From positions 1,992,501 through 2,056,500 of the forward strand of contig NZ_CP011509.1 of assembly GCF_001027285.1 (NCBI RefSeq): a stretch of DNA of 64,000 bases. Direction: 5' to 3'. This DNA is from Archangium gephyra (GTDB lineage Bacteria > Myxococcota > Myxococcia > Myxococcales > Myxococcaceae). The notes under the pieces are model-generated. The model made no database searches. It worked only from the letters and a program-made list of their open reading frames with translations, and was not told where the DNA came from. The position numbers and the translations under genes were made by a program. Positions 18,923 through 26,446 of this stretch are shown one piece after another. Each line of letters begins with the position of its first letter. Position 1 is the first letter of the stretch.

Positions 18923-19114
18923 TTATACCAGCCGGGCGGGGGCCCTTTGGATGGCGGCACTCTTCCTCCTCCCGAAGAAGCGGAGGAACGTCTCGGTGGT
19001 GGGCTCGAATGGAAGTTGGAGCGACTGCTGGAAGAGCGTCTCCACGCGCCGGGCGCAGGCCTCGGCGGATTCCTTCCGGCCCCTCCCATGTGCTCCCGCC
19101 TGGAAAAGTCGCAT
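18923..19114 (-). pseudogene. Imm52 remnant with internal deletion
   Basis: The frame encodes about 63 residues beginning MRLFQAGAHGRGRKESAEA and then LQLPFEPTTETFLRFFGRRK. These line up with residues 1-24 and ~53-72 of the intact Imm52 at 13,970-14,695. The ~18 residues between the two blocks are missing, and everything after the FFxRRK block is lost, ending in unrelated sequence. No nuclease-toxin domain remains next to it. It is best read as a decayed second immunity gene left by duplication or toxin turnover. Confidence 0.7.
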
Positions 19115-19192
19115 GGGACAGGACATATGCCATCCGACCGCAAAAGTAGTGTAGGACGAGTGCTTCAACGGGATTCGATACCAGGAGGCGTG

Positions 19193-19876
19193 ATGGGCTC
19201 GATGAAGGACCGGCTGCCGAAGGACTGGAGGGCGGTGCTGAAAGACGTGCTGGACAGCCCGGAGTTCGCGGCGCTGGAGGCGTTCGTCGCCGAGGAGCGG
19301 CGGGAGCACACGGTGTACCCGTCCGAGGAGGACCTGTTCTCGGCCTTCCGGCTGACGCCCTACGAGAACGTGAAGGTGCTGCTGCTCGGGCAGGACCCGT
19401 ACCACGGACCAGGTCAGGCCCATGGGCTGGCGTTCTCGGTGCAGCCCGGAGTGAAGCCACCGCCCTCGCTGGTGAACATCTTCAAGGAACTGCAGAGCGA
19501 CGTGGGCGCGCCGAAGCCGGGGGATGGTTCGCTGGTACCGTGGGCGGAGCAGGGGGTGCTGCTGCTCAACGCGGTGCTGACGGTGCGCCAGGGCGAGCCC
19601 AACTCCCACGCGGGACATGGCTGGGAGCACTTCACCGACGCCGTCATCCAGAAGGTGAGCGAGAAGCCGGAGGCCGTGGTGTTCATCCTCTGGGGCAGCT
19701 ACGCGCAGAAGAAGAAGGCGCTCATCGACACCTCGCGGCACCTCGTCCTCGAGGCGGTACATCCCTCTCCCTTGTCGGCGAAGAAGGGCTTCTTCGGCAG
19801 CAAACCCTTCAGTGGTGTCAACAAGGCCTTGAAGAAGGCCGGGCGTGAGCCCATCGACTGGGAGCTGCCGTCATGA
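19193..19876 (+). CDS. ung: Uracil-DNA glycosylase, family 1
   Basis: The ATG at 19193 is preceded by AGGAGG four bases upstream, which decides this start over the long upstream frame. A GTG immediately before it or the ATG at 19202 remain possible. The 227-residue product has the family-1 motif GQDPYHGPGQAHGLAFS with the catalytic Asp. It also has PWAEQGVLLLNAVLTV and the uracil-binding loop HPSPLSAKKGFFG. The enzyme removes uracil from DNA after cytosine deamination, starting base-excision repair. The gene is alone on this strand, divergent from the Imm52 remnant and followed by an unrelated secretion-like gene. Confidence 0.95.
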   Translation: MGSMKDRLPKDWRAVLKDVLDSPEFAALEAFVAEERREHTVYPSEEDLFSAFRLTPYENVKVLLLGQDPYHGPGQAHGLAFSVQPGVKPPPSLVNIFKELQSDVGAPKPGDGSLVPWAEQGVLLLNAVLTVRQGEPNSHAGHGWEHFTDAVIQKVSEKPEAVVFILWGSYAQKKKALIDTSRHLVLEAVHPSPLSAKKGFFGSKPFSGVNKALKKAGREPIDWELPS

Positions 19877-19952
19877 GACGTGTCCGGGAACTGTTCCGGG
19901 GCCGCTGAATCGGGCTAACCTGCCGTCCACTCCAACGAGGGGGGACGCCAGC

Positions 19953-21617
19953 ATGAGCCGTGAGGGTACAGCGGGTTCGCAGGTGAGGTGGTGGGTCGCG
20001 GGGGCTTTCACGCAGAGCCCCTCGGGCAGGTGCTTCCAGGTGACGCCGGACACCTTCGCCGAGGAGCTGGCGCGCTCCGCCACGGGGCTGCGCGTGAGCG
20101 TGGCCGACCGGCTGGGCGCGGGCGAGACGCGCTCCTTCGAGCTGACGTTCCCCAAGCTGCGCTCCTTCCTGGTGGCGGAGGTGGTGTCCGCCGTCCCCGA
20201 GCTGCGCGCGCTCAAGGCCCTCATGGACGGGCTGGACAAGCTGCCCGCGGAGGCGGCCGTCAAGAGCATCGAGGCGGTGGTGGGCGCCGGGCGCCTCGCC
20301 GAGTCGGTGGGCGCCGTGCTTCGCGAGAAGCAGTCCCCGCCCACGCCCAAGGGAAGCAATGGCGTGAGCAACGGTGTCGCCAGCCACGCGCCCGCGGCGC
20401 CCCGCCAGCCGGACCTCGTGGACTCCATCTTCGAGCGCACGGACTCGGCCCGCCCCGACCAGGCGGCGAAGGCGGGCGTGGATGCCTTCCTGCGCGCGGT
20501 GGGGACGCGCTCGACGCCCCCGGCGAATCCCGCCTCGGCGACGGCTCCGGCGCGCGCCCTGGTGGAGGAGGCGGTGCTGGCCACGGCCCGGGATGTGCTC
20601 GCCCATCCGCTCGTCGCGCGGCTCGAGTCGGCCTGGCGTGGCCTGAAGATGCTGGTGGACCATTGCCCCGCGTCGTCCGGCATGGCCCTGGAGGTGTTCG
20701 ACGTGGAGGGGCCCGCGGCCGTGGACGGCCTGGAGGCCCAGCTCCCGCTGGACCGCTTCGAGCGCCCCGATGCCCTCTTCGTGGTGGAGGCCGTGGACGA
20801 CGTGGCCCTGCTCGGGAAGCTGGCCGCGCTGGGCGAGCGCGCGCAGCTCCCGGTGGTGGTGGAGGTGCCGCCCTCGCTCCTGGGCGTGACGTCGGCCGCG
20901 GAGGTGGTGACGCGGGTGGAGGAGGAGGGCGGTGGGGTGTCCGAGGCCTGGGCCGGCCTGCGTGCGGAGGAGTCCTCGCGCTGGCTGTGCGCGGCGCTGC
21001 ACCGGGTGGTGGTGATGGTGGATGGGCAGGGAGCCCGGCGGCGGACGTGCTTCACCAGCGCGGCCCTGGGCGTGGCGTCCATGCTGGCGTCGAGCTTCCG
21101 CGAGACGGGGAGCTTCGCGCGGATTCTCGGGGGCCCGGGCGGGGTGCAGGCGCCCGCGGTGTGGCAGCTGCCGCCGGGGCGCGAGGGCGGGACGGCGGTG
21201 CCGACGGAGACGTTCTTCCCCCTGCGCACGCAGTCGCGGCTGGCCGAGCTGGGCGTGCTGGGCCTGGGCAGCGGCAGGAACACGGACGTGCTGCAGCTCA
21301 CGGCGGCGCCCATGGTGTACGGAGGCGAGCACCGGGTGCCGCTGCCGGCCCAGATTCTCACGGGCCGCATCGTTCGCTTCGCGCAGTGGGTGAGGGACCA
21401 GCTCCCTTCGAGCGCGGGTGACGCGGAGGTGTCGACGCTGTTCTCGCAGGCCGCGGACGTGTTCCTGTTCGGCGGGGCGACACCCGCGGGCCGGGTGCGC
21501 GGCGAGGTGGTGTCCACCGGAGAAGGCACCCGGGGCGTGCGCGTGACGGCGCTGGTGCGGCCGGAGTACGCGGGCATGCCGCTGGAGCTGGGCTTCGTGC
21601 TGCCGATGCGCGGGTAG
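19953..21617 (+). CDS. Orphan TssB-TssC-like (contractile sheath) fusion protein
   Basis: The ATG at 19953 follows GGGGGGAC. Residues ~1-110 resemble the T6SS small sheath subunit TssB: VRWWVAGAF, VTPDTFAEELARSATGLRV, then SFELTFPKLRSFLV and VPELRALKALMDGLDKL. After a linker, residues ~195-550 look like TssC: ATARDVLAHPLVARLESAWR, GLKMLVDHCPASSG, and near the end LPAQILTGRIVRFAQWVRDQ. The fusion has 554 residues and no other type VI gene is nearby, so it is unlikely to be an ordinary sheath pair. It may assemble a reduced contractile structure or act with a distant T6SS. Assignment rests on by-eye motif similarity. Confidence 0.6.
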   Translation: MSREGTAGSQVRWWVAGAFTQSPSGRCFQVTPDTFAEELARSATGLRVSVADRLGAGETRSFELTFPKLRSFLVAEVVSAVPELRALKALMDGLDKLPAEAAVKSIEAVVGAGRLAESVGAVLREKQSPPTPKGSNGVSNGVASHAPAAPRQPDLVDSIFERTDSARPDQAAKAGVDAFLRAVGTRSTPPANPASATAPARALVEEAVLATARDVLAHPLVARLESAWRGLKMLVDHCPASSGMALEVFDVEGPAAVDGLEAQLPLDRFERPDALFVVEAVDDVALLGKLAALGERAQLPVVVEVPPSLLGVTSAAEVVTRVEEEGGGVSEAWAGLRAEESSRWLCAALHRVVVMVDGQGARRRTCFTSAALGVASMLASSFRETGSFARILGGPGGVQAPAVWQLPPGREGGTAVPTETFFPLRTQSRLAELGVLGLGSGRNTDVLQLTAAPMVYGGEHRVPLPAQILTGRIVRFAQWVRDQLPSSAGDAEVSTLFSQAADVFLFGGATPAGRVRGEVVSTGEGTRGVRVTALVRPEYAGMPLELGFVLPMRG

Positions 21618-21734
21618 CGTCGACAGGGGCGGGGACGTTCAACCCCCGGGCGCGACCGCTCGGGCGCGGGGTGCGACCACTCCCCCCAGCCTCCGTGGAC
21701 GGGGTGGGGGGGCGTCTCTACATTGAGCCGCATC

Positions 21735-22532
21735 ATGGAACGTCCTGTGTCACCGCCCTCCGTCGCTGCTCTCGAACGACTCGTCCAGGAACGGCCCCTG
21801 CCGCGCCATGTGGGTATCATCATGGATGGCAACGGCCGGTGGGCGGAGCTGCGCGACCTGCCCCGGGTGGAAGGCCACCGCGAGGGCTCCACCAGTGTGC
21901 GTGAGGTGACCCGCTGCGCCCGCCGTGTGGGCGTCCAGGCCCTCACTCTCTATGCCTTCTCCTCGCAGAACTGGGCCCGCCCCGCCGAGGAGGTGGCCGC
22001 CCTGATGGAGCTGCTGCGCGAGTACCTCGAGAGCGAGCGCGCGGAGATTCTCGGGAATGGCATCCGCTTCAACGCCATTGGCGAGGTGGAGAAGCTGCCA
22101 CGCTTCGTGAGGGAGCCGCTGGAGCGGCTGCGGGCCGACTCGGCGAACAACACGGGGATGGTGCTGACGCTGGCGCTGTCCTACGGCGGACGCGAGGAGC
22201 TGGCCCAGGCGGCGCGCCGGATGGCCGAGGCCGCCTGCAAGGGCGAGCTGACGCCGGCGCAGCTGGACACGCAGACCTTCGAGTCCTACCTCTGGACGAA
22301 TGGGCTGCCACCGCTGGACCTGGTGGTGCGCACCAGCGGCGAGCAGCGCATCTCCAACTTCCTGCTCTGGCAGCTGGCGTACGCGGAGCTGTGCTTCAAC
22401 GACATCCTCTGGCCGGACTTCCGGGCCGAGGCCTTCCTGCGCTGCCTGGCTCAATACCAGCAACGCGAGCGGCGCTTCGGTCTCACCTCCGCGCAAGTGA
22501 AGCGAGAGGACTCGCTCCGGGCCGGGGCGTGA
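21735..22532 (+). CDS. uppS: Undecaprenyl diphosphate synthase (cis-prenyltransferase)
   Basis: The ATG at 21735 is chosen; a TTG at 21723 would add four residues. The 265-residue enzyme has all conserved regions: HVGIIMDGNGRWA (pyrophosphate-binding Asp), LTLYAFSSQNWARP, LALSYGGREEL, DLVVRTSGEQRISNFLLWQ and the catalytic-end AELCFNDILWPDF. It condenses isopentenyl units into the C55 lipid carrier for peptidoglycan and polysaccharide synthesis. Its usual neighbours (cdsA, dxr) are absent here, so this may be a stand-alone or second copy. Confidence 0.95.
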   Translation: MERPVSPPSVAALERLVQERPLPRHVGIIMDGNGRWAELRDLPRVEGHREGSTSVREVTRCARRVGVQALTLYAFSSQNWARPAEEVAALMELLREYLESERAEILGNGIRFNAIGEVEKLPRFVREPLERLRADSANNTGMVLTLALSYGGREELAQAARRMAEAACKGELTPAQLDTQTFESYLWTNGLPPLDLVVRTSGEQRISNFLLWQLAYAELCFNDILWPDFRAEAFLRCLAQYQQRERRFGLTSAQVKREDSLRAGA

Positions 22533-22599
22533 CCCTGGCGGTGGCGCGCGGGCCGTGCCGAGCATCCGCGCCTGGAGACACCCACACGCACCGGACTCG

Positions 22600-23928
22600 T
22601 CAGGTCCGAGCCGTTGGCACCAGGCGAACACCCTGGGGAATGAGGAAGGACGCCGCCGCGAAAGGAGTGACCTTCGCGCCCGCGGCGAGCGTGAGGCGGT
22701 AACGGCGAACCACCGTCGCGATGACGAGCACCAGCGCCAGCTTCGCGAGCCAGGCGCCCATGCACAGGCGCGGGCCACCTCCGAACGGGAAGTACGCGTA
22801 CTTCGGGAGCCCTTCGAGTGAGCCATCGAGCCAGCGCTCCGGGCGGAACGTGTCGGGGTCCGCGAACCAACGCGGGTCCCGGTGGGCCACCCAGGGGCTC
22901 AGCGCCAGGCTGACACCCGCGGCGATCCGGTAGCCTCCGAGCTCGACTTCCTGGAGGGAGTCCCGGGCCGTCATCCAGACGGGCGGGTAGAGCCGCAGCG
23001 TCTCCTTGATGACCGCGCTCGTGTAGACCAGACGCTCGGCATCCTCGGCCGTGGCGCGCCGGTCACCCAGTGTCTGCTTCACCTCGGCGGCCACACGCGC
23101 CTCCACCTCCGGGTGCAGCGCCATCAGGTAGAGCGTCCACGCCAGCGCGATGGCCGTCGGCTGGTGCGCGGCGAGGAGCATGATGGCCAGCTCGTCGCGG
23201 GGGTACCATGGAGGGGCCAGACAGCCCTCCTCTCCGTCGCGGGCCTGCTGCACCAGCTCGAGGAGGTTGGACGAGCCGCGGCTGCGCTCCCGCAGGCGCT
23301 CGATGAGCCCGTAGATGGCCCGGTCGAACTGCAGGACCGACCACCTGAACCGGAGGTTCCGGGGCGTGGGGAGCCAGCGCGGTATCCGGATGGGGAGCGG
23401 CCGGAAACTCCACGCCAGGAAGGACGTGACCCGCTGGACCTCGTTGGCGCTGAGGTCCGAACCCAGGAGGAACCGCCCGACCACCTGGGCCGAGAGCGGC
23501 GCGACGTCGCCCTCGAGCGCGCGCACCTCTCCAGGGCGCCAGGAAGCGATCATCTCCTCGGCGGCCGCGACGATCGGCTCCGCGCCGGTGTCGACGCGAT
23601 CCCGCTTGAACAGGGGCTGGAGGAGCCTGCGCTTGTAGAGCCAGTCCTTCCCGTCCGTGTGCATCAGCGCATGGTGGTACGAGCCCGTCTTGGCCCAGGT
23701 TGGCTTCTGCCCGGTCTCCTTCGCGAAGCTCCGCTGGCTGTTGACGAAGACGTGCTCGATGTCGCGGGGATGGCAGAGGAGATAGTTGTCCTGGCCCAAC
23801 CGGACCACATCCCCGAACTCCCGGGCGCACCGGGTCACGAACCGGAGCGGGTCGGCGTGGAAGTCCGCGACATTGGCGATGCCCCACGCTCCCTCGGGGC
23901 CGGGAGGCTCGTTATGAATCGCAATCAT
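22600..23928 (-). CDS. Cytochrome P450, probable peptide-modifying enzyme
   Basis: The ATG at 23928 has GAGAGGG upstream. The 442-residue protein has the K-helix ETLRLYPPVW and the heme-binding loop FPFGGGPRLCMG, with the axial Cys at residue 389. The C-helix region (KDWLYKRRLLQPLFKRD) is intact. The I-helix is odd: the usual A-G-x-E-T-T is A-A-H-Q-P-T (Q256, P257), so the acid-alcohol pair that delivers protons to oxygen is altered. The gene follows a 32-codon peptide gene by 104 bp on the same strand. This arrangement matches short-precursor P450 RiPP pathways such as cittilin, so the likely substrate is that peptide, though this is inference. No ferredoxin or reductase gene adjoins it. Confidence 0.9.
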   Translation of the reverse strand: MIAIHNEPPGPEGAWGIANVADFHADPLRFVTRCAREFGDVVRLGQDNYLLCHPRDIEHVFVNSQRSFAKETGQKPTWAKTGSYHHALMHTDGKDWLYKRRLLQPLFKRDRVDTGAEPIVAAAEEMIASWRPGEVRALEGDVAPLSAQVVGRFLLGSDLSANEVQRVTSFLAWSFRPLPIRIPRWLPTPRNLRFRWSVLQFDRAIYGLIERLRERSRGSSNLLELVQQARDGEEGCLAPPWYPRDELAIMLLAAHQPTAIALAWTLYLMALHPEVEARVAAEVKQTLGDRRATAEDAERLVYTSAVIKETLRLYPPVWMTARDSLQEVELGGYRIAAGVSLALSPWVAHRDPRWFADPDTFRPERWLDGSLEGLPKYAYFPFGGGPRLCMGAWLAKLALVLVIATVVRRYRLTLAAGAKVTPFAAASFLIPQGVRLVPTART

Positions 23929-24032
23929 GCGAAGATTTCCCTCTCACGGGCAGACGGTGCTTGCGCGAAGAGAACCGGCCAGAAGCATGAGCCCGCCGCT
24001 GGCCGGTTCGAGTCATGACTCCAACCGCTGAC

Positions 24033-24131
24033 TCAGTAGCCGCCGCCCGGCGTGATGGCCTGGTACTGGCGCGTCAGCTTCTTCGGATTGGACAGGCCCA
24101 ACGCCACCGCGATGTAGAAGAACGCCTTCAT
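24033..24131 (-). CDS. 32-residue peptide, candidate RiPP precursor
   Basis: The ATG at 24131 is preceded by AAGGAG with seven bases spacing, a strong ribosome-binding site for so small a frame. The product starts MKAFFYIAVALGL, continues SNPKKLTRQYQ and ends AITPGGGY. A short hydrophobic, helix-forming front and a basic middle would suit a leader, and the end TPGGGY would suit a core with a terminal Tyr32. Tyr22 is the only other Tyr in the second half. The gene lies directly upstream of the P450 on the same strand, 104 bp apart. It is not a shadow of a longer gene. A leaderless small membrane peptide is the alternative. Confidence 0.65.
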   Translation of the reverse strand: MKAFFYIAVALGLSNPKKLTRQYQAITPGGGY

Positions 24132-24249
24132 GTTCGAGCTCCTTGTTCGGGCTTGGAAGTGCATCAGCCCGACCGGAGGAGTCTGCAGAGCCCATGCCGT
24201 GCCGGGGGCTCCCGCGTGCCGCGGGCCTGGCACCTCGAGACACTCGCGC

Positions 24250-24299
24250 TGACACGTCAAAAGACGGGCTGACGCGTCAATGGACAGGCTGACATGTCA
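24250..24299. promoter_or_regulatory. Three 10-bp palindromes at 20-bp spacing (operator array)
   Basis: Perfect or near-perfect palindromes TGACACGTCA (24250), TGACGCGTCA (24270) and TGACATGTCA (24290) repeat every 20 bp, two helical turns apart, so a protein would bind the same face. The array lies in the 361-bp gap between the peptide/P450 genes on the minus strand and the lod-type operon on the plus strand. It could control either or both. No further gene is seen in this gap. Confidence 0.65.
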
Positions 24300-24492
24300 G
24301 CGCCGCGGGCCGCGGGGTCCGAACGGGTGCGCCCATCTGGCCATGAGCGAGAAAAATATCCCGCCAATGAACGGCATGGCTGTTGCTGAAGGTTGCGCAC
24401 CGGGAGCCGCGCACCGTCTCCGGCTGCGTCCTGGAGGTTCGAAGGACATGGGTTCCCCAGGCCGTGTTCGCACAAACAGGAACCAACCCGAG

Positions 24493-26427
24493 ATGAAAAT
24501 GTTCGCGGTCCCTTCGTTGCGTCCTCGCCGAAGTTCTCTCCTCGCCGTAGGCGTCTTGTGGGGAGCACTGCAGGCGTTGCCCGGCTTCGCCCAGAGCACC
24601 GCTCCCAAGCCCGCTCTCCCCGAGGCCCCCGCTCCACAGCCGAGCGCCCTCAACAATGGCAGCCCGGAGGAGGCGTCCAGGTACTACAAGGAACTCTCCA
24701 AGAAGCTCGGAGTCCTCACGCCCGCGACGATCGAGACGCAGGCGACCCTCGAGGACCTGTTGAGCTACCTCGGGTACAAGGAGCTCACCCCCGAGGACGT
24801 CGAGTTCGCGAAGCCCGAGTCCTTGATGGAGGGCACGGCGAGCCTCGCGCAGGCTCTGCCCGTGGGCAGCAAGGTCGCGCTCAAGGCGGACACGGGCGCG
24901 TTCATGGCCCGCTGCGGTGATTGCCAGCCGTCCACGACGCCTCCTGTCGCGGGAGTGATAGTGCCGGACATCGTGGCCGCCAATGCCACCCGTGCGGACG
25001 CCGGGCCCTTCACCCTCTTCGAGGTGGTGGACGCGGGCGGTGGCAAGATCGGCCTCAAGGCGGACACGGGCAAATACATGAGCCGGTGCAACCAATGCAT
25101 CGTGCAAGGCACCATCGAGGACTTCGCGACCGTCCATGCGCCCGGTGCCACACCGCCCTCTATCTCTCAATTCACCCCGGAGCTCCTTTCCAACGGGAAG
25201 GTCGCCTTCAAGGCGGACACGGGCAACTACCTGGCCCGGTGCAGGAACTGCTCGCCCCGGATCAACACCCCTGACACGGTCGGCATCCATGTCACCGACG
25301 CCCGGAGCAAGCCCGCGGCCCAGTGGACCGTCGTGCGGCAGGGTGCTTCGCCCGGAGACATCCTCGTCTCCCGCTTCTTCGCGCCGAAGATCGTCGACTT
25401 CAGCGTCGCTCCCGCGCAGCGCAAGGTCGGCTGGCGCCGGCTGGTGCGCATGAAGGCCCGTCCTGGCTCCCAGGCACAGAAGCACTTCGTGGAGAGCGCC
25501 TGGATCCTCTTCAACCACTTCACCAGCCCGCCCGTCCACAGCCCCTTTGGCGGCACCAACGTGCCCTTGTCGGCGAAGAATGGCTCCGTCAACACGCAGG
25601 TGGCCCTGCTCACCCAATGCAAGGCCGGCCAGACCGCCTGCCAGAACGCGGAGCTCAACAGCATCTACTGGATGGATTTTGGCGCTTCGAACAAGGGCTA
25701 CAAGCTCTCCTACAAGCTCGACGCCTTCTTCGATGCCGGTTCGCTCCCGGGCGCCGCTCCCTACTACGTCCCCAACGGGTGTGACACCTGCCATGGCTCG
25801 CTGCGAGGCCAGGCCGTGCTCAACCACCTCGACACCGACCATTGGTTGGACCGCCTCTCGGATGGCGACTTCCCCGCCCTGAACAAGCCCGAGGCGCCCG
25901 CCGCGCTCTTCGACGCGGGCAAGGACGTCACGTCCGCCCGGTACGCCGAGGCCTTCGGCGTGCTACGGCAGCTCAACCAGGAGGTCGCGGTCATGCAGAA
26001 GCGCGTGAACCCCCAGGGCTTCCACCTCGCCGCGGCCAACAAGTGGCTGGAGCTCCACAAGACCTCGGTGGCGCCGGAGCCGGACCTCGTCAAGCGCGCC
26101 TTCACCTTCTTCAATACGGGCCATCCGCTCAAGAAGGACCGCAAGCCCACCGCGGCTCCCCTGAATTGGACGTCGAGCGCCGAGGACAAGGAGCTGCTCG
26201 GCCTGATGAACAGGTATTGCTATCGCTGCCACGGCGCCGTCCGTTACGACATCTTCAGCAAGGACATGGTCGCGGACCAGAGCAGCCCCATCCTCGACCG
26301 GCTCGATCCCAATCCCACGCAAGCCAAGATCATTGGCTTCAAGATGCCCGTGGATCGGGAGATGAGTGACAAGGACAAGAAGCGCCTGATCGAGCTCATC
26401 GAGAAGCTGTACACGCAGACCCACTGA
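24493..26427 (+). CDS. Exported di-CxxCH protein with three beta-trefoil-like repeats
   Basis: The ATG at 24493 gives a signal peptide (SLLAVGVLWGALQALPGFAQ). Three similar modules follow at about residues 130-260: KVALKADTGAFMARCGDCQ, KIGLKADTGKYMSRCNQC and KVAFKADTGNYLARCRNC. These resemble fascin/actin-crosslinking beta-trefoil repeats, each adding a C-x2-C pair. The C-terminal half has two heme-c motifs, CDTCH (~residue 431) and CYRCH (~577), so it probably binds two hemes in the periplasm. It is 19 bp upstream of the LodA-type oxidase and therefore likely co-transcribed. It may be an electron acceptor or scaffold for that enzyme, which is inference. Confidence 0.7.
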   Translation: MKMFAVPSLRPRRSSLLAVGVLWGALQALPGFAQSTAPKPALPEAPAPQPSALNNGSPEEASRYYKELSKKLGVLTPATIETQATLEDLLSYLGYKELTPEDVEFAKPESLMEGTASLAQALPVGSKVALKADTGAFMARCGDCQPSTTPPVAGVIVPDIVAANATRADAGPFTLFEVVDAGGGKIGLKADTGKYMSRCNQCIVQGTIEDFATVHAPGATPPSISQFTPELLSNGKVAFKADTGNYLARCRNCSPRINTPDTVGIHVTDARSKPAAQWTVVRQGASPGDILVSRFFAPKIVDFSVAPAQRKVGWRRLVRMKARPGSQAQKHFVESAWILFNHFTSPPVHSPFGGTNVPLSAKNGSVNTQVALLTQCKAGQTACQNAELNSIYWMDFGASNKGYKLSYKLDAFFDAGSLPGAAPYYVPNGCDTCHGSLRGQAVLNHLDTDHWLDRLSDGDFPALNKPEAPAALFDAGKDVTSARYAEAFGVLRQLNQEVAVMQKRVNPQGFHLAAANKWLELHKTSVAPEPDLVKRAFTFFNTGHPLKKDRKPTAAPLNWTSSAEDKELLGLMNRYCYRCHGAVRYDIFSKDMVADQSSPILDRLDPNPTQAKIIGFKMPVDREMSDKDKKRLIELIEKLYTQTH

Positions 26428-26446
26428 TTTCCGAGGTACACCCTTC

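Noticed and set aside
18923-19762. 279-codon open frame opposite ung
   Set aside because: Most of it is antisense to the glycosylase. Only its last ~63 codons carry the Imm52 remnant.
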